Source: an uncultured Oscillospiraceae bacterium
Lineage (GTDB): Bacteria > Bacillota > Clostridia > Oscillospirales > Ruminococcaceae
Assembly (NCBI GenBank): GCA_900539195.1
Contig: UQBC01000037.1
Coordinates: 1-24,884 of the forward strand
Length of the DNA: 24,884 nucleotides
Direction of reading: 5' to 3'
Below the pieces are notes generated by a model. The model had not been told where the DNA came from and made no database searches. It saw nothing but the letters and a program-made list of their open reading frames with translations. This document shows, one piece after another, positions 6,176 through 14,488 of this stretch; position 1 is the stretch's first letter, and every line of letters starts with the position of its first letter. Both the position numbers and the translations under genes were made by a program.

Positions 6176-7948
6176 TTATTTGAGCAGCTTGTTTTCCACC
6201 CTGAAAAAGTCCACGTCGACATAACCTCCCGACTGCTTTGTCGGGAAATTGAATATCGCGTAACGGTATCCCATAAAATGCAGACCGTAATAATTCATTT
6301 GCAGCGTGTTTCCTATTTTCGTCCAGTTCTCGCCGTCGAGGCTGTAATAGAAATACGCCTTGTCCGCCGCGTTTTTGAAATCGCAGTCGACCCGCAGATA
6401 CACTTCGTTTTCCGCTATTTCGACCCTTTCCGTTTCAAATTCCTGTTCAACGTTGTCGTTATCGTCATACCAAACCGTTACGATATATTTTTTCCCGTCC
6501 TCGATTTTTACGGCGACATAACCGTATTTTTCCGCGAAGGCGGCAAACCCCGCAACATCGCCCTCTTTCATTTCCGAAACGTCGAGCTTTATATATGCGC
6601 CGCATTCCGGTCCGAAGGTTCGCTGCGTAAGGGTGTTTCTCGCATTGGCAACAGTGCCGCAGACATCGCCCGTTCTCAGCCTCAGATAGCCTTTCCTCTC
6701 GGTGAGCGACCAAAGGCGGTTGTCGGGATTGTGGTTCCATTGCCATTCCAACGCGAGGTTAGAGCCGTTATAATCGCTCTCGCCCGCTTCCTCGGGCGTG
6801 TCGGCAAAGCTGTGATAGGATCTCACTATCTGTGAGTTGATAAATTCGTCGCTTGTGACGACGCTCTTTTTCTCGTGACCCGCGAAAGGAATCTTAGCGG
6901 TCTTGGGCACCTTTCCGTCAACGCCGATTACCGGCCAGCCGTCCTCCCATGTCATGGTCGACAAAACGGGAGTTCTGCCCACCGCCCCGTGATCCTGAAA
7001 TACAAAGCAATACCAGTTGCCATCCTTATCGTCGACGATACCGCCCTGTGCGGCACCGTCATTTCTGAAGCCCATATTATCGTCGATTATCACTTTCATT
7101 TCCCACTCGCCGTCGAGCGCTTCGCTTCTGTAACAAAGCTGCGTTCTTCTGCCATGAGGAGGCCATGTTATGATAAAAATATAGTAATATCCGTTCAGCT
7201 TATAGACGTGAGAACCCTCGGCAAGGCAGTCCTTGACAAGTCCCGCGTTGTTGATGAGTTTTCTCTTGGTTCCGGGCTTGACCGCGCTCAGATCCTTTTC
7301 CAGTTCAACGCACCATATCTGTCCGCCGCCGTAGATAAGATACACATTGCCGTCGTCGTCGAACAAAAGACTCATATCATGGAAGCACTCGTCATACACG
7401 AACCTGTCCCATTTTCCGTTTTCTATATCGTCGGTATGATAGATATAAGTTTTTCCGGTTGAGAAGGAAGTGAAGCCGGCGTAATACACACCGTTGTTAT
7501 ATCTGAGGGTAGTCGCCCACTGACCCTTGCCGTAATTGTTTTCCCCGTTTCTTAAGGCAAGATTATCACTGTCCTCCAGTGTATCAAAAACGTAATTTAC
7601 CGTTTCCCAGTTTACAAGGTCGTAGGATTTCATTATGGGGCACCCCGGAGACAGGTGCATGGTCGTCGAAACCATATAAAACGCGTCGTCGACGCGGATT
7701 ATATCAATATCGGGCACGTCGGCGAAAATAACGGGATTTGTGTAGTTTCCGTTGCCGTCGTCGGTTGAAGTTATCGTGGATTTTATGATATCCTTATCAA
7801 GCATTGTGGTATCCTCCTCTTTTTCGGGCTCGGCGGTGACGCACGGTAGCGGATTCGACGTCACGGCGCCCGTGCCCACTTCCGCTGCGCATGCCGTCAG
7901 CGACAATACAGCCGTCAGCGCCGCGGCGAACCAAACAAGTCTTTTCAT
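6176..7948 (-). CDS. Lipoprotein glycoside hydrolase family 43 (beta-xylosidase/arabinofuranosidase type)
   Basis: A 590-residue protein with a lipoprotein signal (MKRLVWFAAALTAVLSLTAC, lipid-bearing Cys20), so anchored outside the membrane. The five-bladed GH43 domain spans about 68-370. Candidate catalytic residues are base Asp80 in ADVPDIDIIR, pKa modulator Asp191 in FHDMSLLFDDDG and general acid Glu244 in LAEGSHVYKLNGYYY. Residues about 390-590 form a C-terminal concanavalin-like beta-sandwich (GH43_C2 type), which in this group helps build the active site. Expected to release xylose or arabinose from xylo-oligosaccharides; the exact specificity is not shown. The ATG at 7948 has AGGAG close upstream; an earlier in-frame start at 7993 would spoil the signal peptide. 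It is the last gene of the operon, 28 bases after the previous stop. Its GC content is clearly higher than in the two-component region. Confidence 0.92.
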   Translation of the reverse strand: MKRLVWFAAALTAVLSLTACAAEVGTGAVTSNPLPCVTAEPEKEEDTTMLDKDIIKSTITSTDDGNGNYTNPVIFADVPDIDIIRVDDAFYMVSTTMHLSPGCPIMKSYDLVNWETVNYVFDTLEDSDNLALRNGENNYGKGQWATTLRYNNGVYYAGFTSFSTGKTYIYHTDDIENGKWDRFVYDECFHDMSLLFDDDGNVYLIYGGGQIWCVELEKDLSAVKPGTKRKLINNAGLVKDCLAEGSHVYKLNGYYYIFIITWPPHGRRTQLCYRSEALDGEWEMKVIIDDNMGFRNDGAAQGGIVDDKDGNWYCFVFQDHGAVGRTPVLSTMTWEDGWPVIGVDGKVPKTAKIPFAGHEKKSVVTSDEFINSQIVRSYHSFADTPEEAGESDYNGSNLALEWQWNHNPDNRLWSLTERKGYLRLRTGDVCGTVANARNTLTQRTFGPECGAYIKLDVSEMKEGDVAGFAAFAEKYGYVAVKIEDGKKYIVTVWYDDNDNVEQEFETERVEIAENEVYLRVDCDFKNAADKAYFYYSLDGENWTKIGNTLQMNYYGLHFMGYRYAIFNFPTKQSGGYVDVDFFRVENKLLK

Positions 7949-7976
7949 TTTTTCTCCTGATTTTCCGCTGCCGCCG

Positions 7977-10094
7977 TCAGCCGTCAAGCTCAAGACCGCT
8001 TACGGTGACATTGTAGGTGATGGATGTGAACGGCGTCTCTTCGCCGTTTATTTTAAGTGCCAGACGATAGTTTATCCATTCTATGTCTGTTTTCGCCGCG
8101 AATATTCCGCATTCCTCCGTGCCGTAAATCAGCGATCCGACCTCGGAGCCGCCCCAGCCGTTTTCAAGCCCGTTTTCCGTCGAGCTTGCGGGATCGAGTT
8201 CCTTATTTACGGGAATTTCAACCTCTCCGTTTTCGGTTGCCAGCGTCATCGATCTCACAAGCACCTTATACTTCGCATCGGTATCGGTATTAATAAACCC
8301 GAGGTTGACTATGGCGCTGTCCTTGTCAAAAGAAGAGGATTTTATGGAATAGTCCCCGTCCTTCGGAATGTCGAGCATCGCAGAGGGGCTCGGTCCGGGC
8401 TCGGTCTGTCCCGAAAATACCAGCGTCTTGTAGGGTATATCGGTAGAGGCTATGCTCTCTTCGGGACGAAGCTGCTCGTCGCCCTTTGAAAACCTCCACG
8501 ACTTAAGCTCTATATCGGAGCCGGAAAATACGAAATAAACGTTATGGTTTCTTCCGTCAAACTGCGCAAAGCCGTCCGAGCGTATTTTGGTATAATCCGC
8601 GCAGTCGAACTCGACGAACGCGGCGGCTTCGGAGGAGATATCGTCAAGACGAACCTCTATCCTTCCCTTGCCCTTGACCTCGGCGATAAACTCTGATGCC
8701 CCGTAGCCGAAGTCCGCTCCTCTTACATATATCCACGCGCCGTCGGCGGTGCTTTTTGCGGCAGGATCCGTTACCTTGTCGTATCCGATATCCGCACTGG
8801 TGAACATCAGCGCGCCGCTGTTATAGGTATAGGGGTCGACCAGCTTTATCTGCGCTACGCCCTTCTTGCTTGCCGCAGTTATGGGAATATCGCCAGTCGC
8901 CTTGTCCATGGGCAGATAGTCTGCCATCATACTGCGGAAGCCCGCTTTTCCTCCCATAAGCTCCTCCAGAAGAAGCGTATGGTGAATGATGTAGTTTACG
9001 CCCTTATATTCAATGAAATGAGTGTGGTTGTTAGCCCAGCGAAGTCCGGATGCCCCGTCGGCGTTCTCTCCCGCATTATAGAAATAGGGTCCTCTGCATT
9101 CCCAGCTATCTGCGTCGAGAGGGGTCTTGGTGGTCATATACGCCATGCTGCACGCGGGCGGAACGTCGACCCCCTCGTACTCCTTCCAGCCGGTCTTGTG
9201 ATCCTGCCAGTCGGTGCAGTATGTATAGTAATATACCCCATCAATATAGTTCAGCTCGCTCGCCTCAAAAAAGTAGGGAGCGTCAATGGAAACAAATTCG
9301 CTGTCAAAGGACAGCATATCCTTTCCCAGCCTTGCTATCTTCGGGATCTTGCTGTGCATAGTGTTGCCGTCCGCCGGTGTGCCTCCGCCGAATGAGAGCC
9401 AGCCTACGCCATTTTCGTCAATGCACACGCCCGGGTCAAAGGGCGCGGGGCAATTCTCCAGCCCAGGCATATTCTGATAAACAAGAGGCTCGCCGAGCGG
9501 ATCGGTCCACGGTCCCACAGGGTCGGTGGAGGTAATAACTCCCACACCGTTGCCGCTGTTTGAGAAGTAAAGGTAAAAATGCGTAAGTCCGTCGTCTTCA
9601 ACGCGGGAAACTATCGACGGTGCCCACGAGTTATATATCCACGGCGCGATCTCTCCGACCTCTATCCTGCCGTGATATATCCAGTTTACCATATCATCGG
9701 TGGAAAATACCACAAGCGATTTGATATGGGCGTAGTCGTTCTTTGTTCCCTCTTCCGACTGCTGTTGGTCGTTCGTTCCGTAAACGTAAAGCCTTCCGTT
9801 ATATTCCACCGCGGTGGGATCGGCGCAGAATATGTTCGGCGAGATGGGATTTGCGTTACTCTCGTTTTTGTAGACATTTCCGCTTACCTCGTCGATTATT
9901 ATTCCGTTGTTAAGGCTGTCGATTATTGTTTCGTTGTCAGGTTTGTCGCTTGTTTCCGCTTTGCTCACACTATCTACGCTGTCGGCAGAGCTTTCCGTCT
10001 GCATAGATGAATCATTCGAGCCGTTCTGCTCGGAACAGCCGGAAACAAGCAGCATAGCCGCTGCACAAATCAAAGCCGTTATCTTCTTGTTCAT
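7977..10094 (-). CDS. Lipoprotein GH43 hydrolase with CBM6-like module
   Basis: A 705-residue protein. The lipobox LVSGC (Cys20) and a Ser/Asp-rich linker to about residue 80 place it on the cell surface. The GH43 domain (about 82-420) has base Asp92 in FCADPTAVEYNGRLYVYG, Asp220 in CPAPFDPGVCIDENG and general acid Glu278 in YFFEASELNY. A CBM6-like beta-sandwich follows (about 450-535: GAWIYVRGADFG, RIEVRLDD, HNVYFVFSG), as in arabinoxylan arabinofuranosidases. The last 165 residues are an extra beta-rich region of unknown function. It is a clear paralogue of the upstream gene, which lacks both the signal and this tail. The ATG lies two bases after that gene's TAA, with AAAGGAG overlapping the stop, so the two are coupled. 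Confidence 0.93.
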   Translation of the reverse strand: MNKKITALICAAAMLLVSGCSEQNGSNDSSMQTESSADSVDSVSKAETSDKPDNETIIDSLNNGIIIDEVSGNVYKNESNANPISPNIFCADPTAVEYNGRLYVYGTNDQQQSEEGTKNDYAHIKSLVVFSTDDMVNWIYHGRIEVGEIAPWIYNSWAPSIVSRVEDDGLTHFYLYFSNSGNGVGVITSTDPVGPWTDPLGEPLVYQNMPGLENCPAPFDPGVCIDENGVGWLSFGGGTPADGNTMHSKIPKIARLGKDMLSFDSEFVSIDAPYFFEASELNYIDGVYYYTYCTDWQDHKTGWKEYEGVDVPPACSMAYMTTKTPLDADSWECRGPYFYNAGENADGASGLRWANNHTHFIEYKGVNYIIHHTLLLEELMGGKAGFRSMMADYLPMDKATGDIPITAASKKGVAQIKLVDPYTYNSGALMFTSADIGYDKVTDPAAKSTADGAWIYVRGADFGYGASEFIAEVKGKGRIEVRLDDISSEAAAFVEFDCADYTKIRSDGFAQFDGRNHNVYFVFSGSDIELKSWRFSKGDEQLRPEESIASTDIPYKTLVFSGQTEPGPSPSAMLDIPKDGDYSIKSSSFDKDSAIVNLGFINTDTDAKYKVLVRSMTLATENGEVEIPVNKELDPASSTENGLENGWGGSEVGSLIYGTEECGIFAAKTDIEWINYRLALKINGEETPFTSITYNVTVSGLELDG

Positions 10095-10096
10095 GG

Positions 10097-11500
10097 TTAC
10101 TCCTTTCGTTCAGCCTGCCATCTTTCAAGGCAGATGTCCTTGCTTGAAAATGCAAAATATACATTGTGAATTCCTGTTATTTTTGTGGGAAGAACCACAG
10201 AAATTTTATCAAATCCATCATTTGCGAGTTCGATCACTCCCAACGGTTCGGCATTCCTGTCATCAAGACGAAGCTCGATAACGCCCATGCCCTTTGCGGT
10301 AATGAGCAGCTTTTCTGTGCCCTTGCCGAAATCCACGCCCTTTATGTAAGTCCATGCGCCCTCTGCCAGCGACTTCACAGCCATTTTGCCGGTGGATATC
10401 TGTTCGTACCACATATCTGCGCAGGTGAACATCTCCGCACCGCTGTGAGCTTTATACGGGTCGAGCGGCTGAGTCTGCGTGACGCCTTCGCGTGTTGCCT
10501 TTGTGACGGGGAATTCCGTATCCGTGTAAGGCAGTAGATCCACGCACATACAGCGGAATCCTCCCTTTGTTTTCGTGCGCTCCTGAATGTGAAGTGTGTG
10601 GTGAAGAATGTACCTTGTTCCCTTATATTCGATAAGGTGGGTGTGATTGTTGCACCAGTCCATTCCGGAATCACCGGCGTTCAGGAAGAATCCGCCCTTG
10701 AACTGCCAGCTTTCCGGGTCAAGGGGAGTTTTGCTCGTCATACAGCCCATGCTGCATATTCCCGGCGCCGGAACGTCTGTTCTGTTCCAGTTTTCTCTTG
10801 ACTGCCAGTCCGTGCTGTATGTGTAGATAAAAGTTCCGTTTTCGTAGTTCAGCTCGCTTGCCTCGAAGAAATACGGAGCGTCTATCGGAACAAAATCGCT
10901 GTCAAACGAAAGCATATCCTTTCCCAGCCGCACTATCTTAGGTATATTTGTGTGCAGCGTATTACTTGCAGGTGGGGTCCCTCCGCCGAACGCAAGCCAG
11001 CCTGTGCCGTTTTCGTCGAGGCATACTCCCGGGTCAAAGGGCGCAGGACAGTTTTCAAGCCCCGGCATATTCTGATAGATCAGCGGCTTTCCGAGAGGGT
11101 CGCTCCACGGTCCGAGAGGGTGTTCCGCCGTAAGCACTCCTACACCGCAGCCGCTGTTCGAAAAGTAAAGGTAAAAATGAGTTTTTCCGTCCGCCTCAAC
11201 TCTGGAAGTTATGGACGGCGCCCATGAATTCACTATCCAAGGCGCTATTTTTGCGATGTCTATGAAGCCATGGTATTCCCAGTTCACCATATCGTCGGTT
11301 GACAGCATAACGATGGATTTTATGTGAACATAGTCGTTCTTTCCGTCATCGCCGACTGCCTCATATTCCTGATGGTCGTTAGTGCCGTAAATATAAAGTC
11401 TGCCGTTGTACTCAACGCCTGTCGGGTCGGCGCAGAATACATTCGGCGAAATTGGATTAGCCGTATTTTCCAGCTTGTAGCAATTTTCGCTTATTTTCAT
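10097..11500 (-). CDS. Cytoplasmic GH43 hydrolase with CBM6-like module
   Basis: A 467-residue protein, first gene of the GH43 operon, with no signal peptide. The GH43 domain (about 14-350) has base Asp25 in FCADPTGVEYNGRLYIYG, Asp156 in CPAPFDPGVCLDENG and general acid Glu213 in YFFEASELNY. The C-terminal CBM6-like module (about 380-465) shows GAWTYIKGVDFG, VIELRLDD and HNVYFAFSS. The near-identical motif set shows that it and the next gene arose by tandem duplication. It probably trims imported arabinoxylo-oligosaccharides while its lipoprotein twin works outside. The start is the ATG at 11500, with GAGGTG six bases upstream; open frame continues to 11605 but crosses the leader inverted repeat and has no ribosome site. 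Confidence 0.92.
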   Translation of the reverse strand: MKISENCYKLENTANPISPNVFCADPTGVEYNGRLYIYGTNDHQEYEAVGDDGKNDYVHIKSIVMLSTDDMVNWEYHGFIDIAKIAPWIVNSWAPSITSRVEADGKTHFYLYFSNSGCGVGVLTAEHPLGPWSDPLGKPLIYQNMPGLENCPAPFDPGVCLDENGTGWLAFGGGTPPASNTLHTNIPKIVRLGKDMLSFDSDFVPIDAPYFFEASELNYENGTFIYTYSTDWQSRENWNRTDVPAPGICSMGCMTSKTPLDPESWQFKGGFFLNAGDSGMDWCNNHTHLIEYKGTRYILHHTLHIQERTKTKGGFRCMCVDLLPYTDTEFPVTKATREGVTQTQPLDPYKAHSGAEMFTCADMWYEQISTGKMAVKSLAEGAWTYIKGVDFGKGTEKLLITAKGMGVIELRLDDRNAEPLGVIELANDGFDKISVVLPTKITGIHNVYFAFSSKDICLERWQAERKE

Positions 11501-11522
11501 TAGCATCACCTCATTGTTTTTG

Positions 11523-11625
11523 GGCAACACCGCGCAAAGACCATTTATTGGATTTTGTACGCGTCTTGCTTGCATCTTTTCCGTCATATTGCGCAATACA
11601 CGCACAATCTTTGCGCGGTATTGCC
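11523..11625. repeat. 18-bp inverted repeat in the GH43 operon leader
   Basis: GGCAACACCGCGCAAAGA (11523-11540) is matched in inverted orientation by bases 11608-11625 with one mismatch, which is a G-U pair in the minus-strand transcript. The 67 bases between hold a perfect ATTGCGCAAT palindrome. On the operon RNA the first arm begins within about three bases of the predicted start and the second ends 22 bases before the ATG, so almost the whole leader folds into one long hairpin. The arm motif also resembles 14080-14087 and its flank, so a small mobile element (MITE-like) is the alternative. Confidence 0.85.
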
Positions 11626-11633
11626 TTTATTTT

Positions 11634-11662
11634 ATTATACACATTGCAATGCAGAAATTCAA
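11634..11662 (-). promoter_or_regulatory. Sigma-A promoter of the GH43 operon
   Basis: Minus strand: -35 TTGAAT (11662-11657), 17 bases, -10 TATAAT (11639-11634). It faces away from the regulator promoter; the 51 bases between the two -35 elements (11663-11713) are the likely binding zone of the AraC-type regulator. Confidence 0.75.
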
Positions 11663-11713
11663 TAGCATATATTCGTTTAATCCACCTTTTAGTCATAATA
11701 TGCACTTTTGTTC

Positions 11714-11742
11714 TTGACTTTAGTGCGGAATCAAGCTATACT
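11714..11742 (+). promoter_or_regulatory. Promoter of the hybrid LacI-GGDEF-AraC regulator gene
   Basis: -35 TTGACT (11714-11719), 17 bases, -10 TATACT (11737-11742). The leader would be only about 11 bases, including the GGGGTG ribosome site. Confidence 0.72.
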
Positions 11743-11759
11743 GTAAACGGGGTGATATT

Positions 11760-13886
11760 ATGCGCAGAAGAATAGCGGTCATTACCGCAAGAGCTGACGC
11801 GTCCGAACAGCGCGATATACTATACGGAATATCCGAAGCCGCATTCCGGAAAGACACCGATGTAGTGGTCTACTCAAACATATACAACCACTGGCAGGGC
11901 GATGATCTGCTGAATTATGAGAACATAATTTACTCCCTGATTGAGCCGGATTTATTTGACGGCGTTATTGTCACAGCCGAGGCATTCCGGGATATAACAA
12001 TAATCAACGACACAATCGATAAAATAAGAGCTGCAAAACTCCCCGCCATTGTTATTGACGGGGAGTTGGATGGATTTAAGAGCGTTTATTCCGACGATGA
12101 AACCGACTTGGAGAAAATAACGGAACATCTGATAACGGTTCACGGTTTCACGGACATCGACATACTGACGGGAAGCAGGGACAACGCCGCTTCGCAAAAG
12201 CGTCTGAACGGCTGCAAGCGCGCATTCGGAAAGCACGGAATAAGCTTTGATAATATCAGAGTGTATTACGGGAACTTCTGGAACGATTCCGGCGAGGAAC
12301 TTGCCCGGCGGTATCTCAGCGGTGAAATTCCGCGACCTCAGGCGGTGATATGCACCAACGATTCCATGGCGTTCGGGCTGTGTGATGTTCTTTCGGAGGC
12401 AGGAGTGGATATTCCCGGCGAGCTGACAGTAACGGGCTACGACCTGACCGGCGGCGACCATACCGCAGGAAGGATATATCACTATCCGCTGCTGACGACT
12501 TACCGCAGAAACCGCCGTAAAATGGGATGGGACGCTGTGGGTGCTATTCTCGGCGGCAGTCCTGTTCAAGATAATTCAGACAGGTTCGTAAGCGGAAACA
12601 CCTGCTCCTGCGGCATCTGCCGTTCGCATCTTTTAGATGAGCTTATCGCGGAAAAGATAGACCAGTATCACACCATTATGAGCACCGTGGCACAGTTTTC
12701 CGGCAGGCTCACCACATCGCGTACTCTTGAGGAATACACCGGAGCGGTAAGCGAGTTTTTCTACCTGCTGCACGGCGCTGACAGGCTGTTTCTGTGCCTT
12801 GACAGCGCATGGAACAGTGAATGTTTCAACGGTGGTGAGTTCCTGTGCTGTGCGATAGGTAACGAGTATTCAGAACCTCCGATAAAGTTCAGCAGCGGCG
12901 AAACTCCCGTGCCGTTCATTACGGAGCACGATTCCCCTGCGATTTTCTATGTGAATCCCGTGTGCTTTCAGACAAGGCTTTACGGGTATACGGTGCTGGA
13001 ATACAACCGCCCGGCGAGCTATGATTTCAGCTTCCGCGACTGGAACAAGACTGTTGCGGATACGCTGGAATTTCTGCGAATGAAGAATGATATCCACTAT
13101 CTCACGCAATGCCAGCGGCAATCCGCACTGTATGATTCGCTGACGGGGTTCTACAATCTTCGTGAATTTGAAAGCATTGTGGAGGAAGCCGGGCATAACT
13201 TCTGCATTCAGGCGGTAAGGCTTAGTTTCCCGGACGGCGGAGAATACCTGTTTGGCGAAAACTACCGCAGCGATATAATCGCAGAAACAGCGTCAGCAAT
13301 AAAACGTGTATGCACTCAGCATGAAATATGCTGCCGGACCGATGACAACACATTTCTTATCCTGTTCAAAAGGGAAAACGGAATGTTTCCTGAGAAACTG
13401 AAAATATCGCTCCACAACGAGGTTTATTCACGGCACGATGAACGGCAGGTTATTATCACATACCACAGTTCCGATAACACGCTGGTCGGAGAACTGCGCT
13501 CAGCCGTATTGCTGAATGCAGAGCACGATGTCGGTCTGATAAGCGAACGAAGAAAACTTCCGCATTATAACGAGCTTGCCGACATAAGGAACAGGATAAT
13601 TTCAGTGCCTAATAAGATGCCTAAGCTTTCGGAAGTCAGCAGAAAAATGTGCATCAGCGAGGGGCATTTCCGTTTGATTTACCGGCAGTGCTTTGATGTA
13701 AGTTACAACCGCGACTGCATAAATTCAAGGGTAATGAAAGCCTGCTACTTACTGTATTCTACCGCCATGAGCATCTATGCGACAGCAGTAAGCTGCGGTT
13801 ACGATGATGAAAAATTCTTCTCACGGCAGTTCAGGCAGGTGACCGGATTTTCTCCGGCAGAATACAGAAAAAAGATACTGCGGTGA
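11760..13886 (+). CDS. Hybrid transcription regulator: LacI-type sensor, degenerate GGDEF, AraC-type DNA-binding domain
   Basis: A 708-residue cytoplasmic protein. Residues 1-285 are a LacI/GalR periplasmic-binding-like sensor without the usual N-terminal HTH (RRRIAVITA, LFDGVIVTAEA, PQAVICTNDSMAFGL, IPGELTVTGYD). Residues about 290-450 are a linker with GAF-like character. Residues about 456-595 resemble a GGDEF domain (YDSLTGFYNLREFESI at 458-473), but the signature is replaced by RTDDNTF (526-532), so cyclase activity is not expected. Residues about 607-706 are an AraC/XylS double HTH (LSEVSRKMCISEGHFRLIY; GYDDEKFFSRQFRQVTGFSPAEYRK). Divergent from the GH43 operon, so most likely its sugar-responsive regulator, probably an activator. 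The ATG has GGGGTG five bases upstream. Related sensor-GGDEF-AraC arrangements occur in gut Clostridia. Confidence 0.9.
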   Translation: MRRRIAVITARADASEQRDILYGISEAAFRKDTDVVVYSNIYNHWQGDDLLNYENIIYSLIEPDLFDGVIVTAEAFRDITIINDTIDKIRAAKLPAIVIDGELDGFKSVYSDDETDLEKITEHLITVHGFTDIDILTGSRDNAASQKRLNGCKRAFGKHGISFDNIRVYYGNFWNDSGEELARRYLSGEIPRPQAVICTNDSMAFGLCDVLSEAGVDIPGELTVTGYDLTGGDHTAGRIYHYPLLTTYRRNRRKMGWDAVGAILGGSPVQDNSDRFVSGNTCSCGICRSHLLDELIAEKIDQYHTIMSTVAQFSGRLTTSRTLEEYTGAVSEFFYLLHGADRLFLCLDSAWNSECFNGGEFLCCAIGNEYSEPPIKFSSGETPVPFITEHDSPAIFYVNPVCFQTRLYGYTVLEYNRPASYDFSFRDWNKTVADTLEFLRMKNDIHYLTQCQRQSALYDSLTGFYNLREFESIVEEAGHNFCIQAVRLSFPDGGEYLFGENYRSDIIAETASAIKRVCTQHEICCRTDDNTFLILFKRENGMFPEKLKISLHNEVYSRHDERQVIITYHSSDNTLVGELRSAVLLNAEHDVGLISERRKLPHYNELADIRNRIISVPNKMPKLSEVSRKMCISEGHFRLIYRQCFDVSYNRDCINSRVMKACYLLYSTAMSIYATAVSCGYDDEKFFSRQFRQVTGFSPAEYRKKILR

Positions 13887-14121
13887 CGGCAAGAATATTG
13901 TGATGATCAATAAACGACAGACCGCTAAATTGAATATCATGTTCGCCCCGGCGAATCTGATTCTGGCTGACAGACCTCATCTGGCAGCTTGATTCAGTGC
14001 GCCACGGCGAGCATTATGGGTAACTCACACGAATTCCACAGCATGTCACTTTTTATGGCAATGGGGCGTTAATTGTGCGGTGTTGCCTTACATCAAATAC
14101 TGATGACCTTGTAGGGGTGGG

Positions 14122-14166
14122 CATGATAAAATCATGATAATTTTCGTGATAATTCATGATGATTTT
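14122..14166. repeat. Short tandem repeat, four imperfect units
   Basis: Four adjoining units of 10-12 bases starting CATGAT or CGTGAT (at 14122, 14133, 14145 and 14155). They lie directly upstream of the Xre remnant, where the start of that gene would be expected. Confidence 0.6.
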
Positions 14167-14320
14167 CCTTTTTATCCTTAATAGAAAGTGATGTTTCTGC
14201 TGCTTTGATCGCAAAAATGGACGCTGTGAAAATGTCACAACAGATGTTCTTCTTCAAATTTGCGAAGCGCTTGATTGTAATATTGAGGACATTATGGAAC
14301 GAATACTGATTGAACATTGA
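14163..14320 (+). pseudogene. Remnant of a small Xre/Cro-type HTH regulator (frameshifted, 5' truncated)
   Basis: Translation gives SDVSAALIAKMDAVK in one frame (from 14187) and NVTTDVLLQICEALDCNIED, then IMERILIEH and stop at 14320, in another. Joined, they match the second half of the small HTH regulators of roughly 70 residues that are common in Firmicutes (IAKM..NENVTTDVLLKICEALDC). The shift lies in the A run at 14229-14232 and one extra A would restore the frame. The first helices and start codon are also missing, with a stop codon at 14160-14162. The truncation argues for a true pseudogene, not only a sequencing error. Confidence 0.75.
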
Positions 14321-14372
14321 AACGCCTATAGAAGAAACTTTCACGAAGGATGACTTTCCTCCGGTGGAATAA

Positions 14373-14477
14373 TTGACAGACATCAATAGTTATACAATTG
14401 CAAAAATGCCGGATTTGCTGCTTCAAGGTAAACCTTTAACAAAAGCTCAGAACCGTGTGCAAATTGCATCAAAGTAG
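14373..14477 (+). CDS. Uncertain 34-codon ORF next to the second terminator repeat
   Basis: Starts at TTG (14373) with GGTGG five bases upstream, or at ATG 14406. The product is basic at the C-terminus (KPLTKAQNRVQIASK). Like the ORF at 4041 it contains PDLL and ends just before a copy of the 85-bp repeat. There is no clear promoter and no recognised family; it may be part of the surrounding debris. Confidence 0.2.
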   Translation: MTDINSYTIAKMPDLLLQGKPLTKAQNRVQIASK

Positions 14478-14488
14478 GTCACTTTTTT

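Noticed and set aside
7752..8489. Long plus-strand open frame opposite the GH43 genes
   Set aside because: It is antisense to two convincing GH43 coding regions with conserved motifs and has no ribosome site or recognisable domain. GC-rich codons on the other strand leave such frames open.
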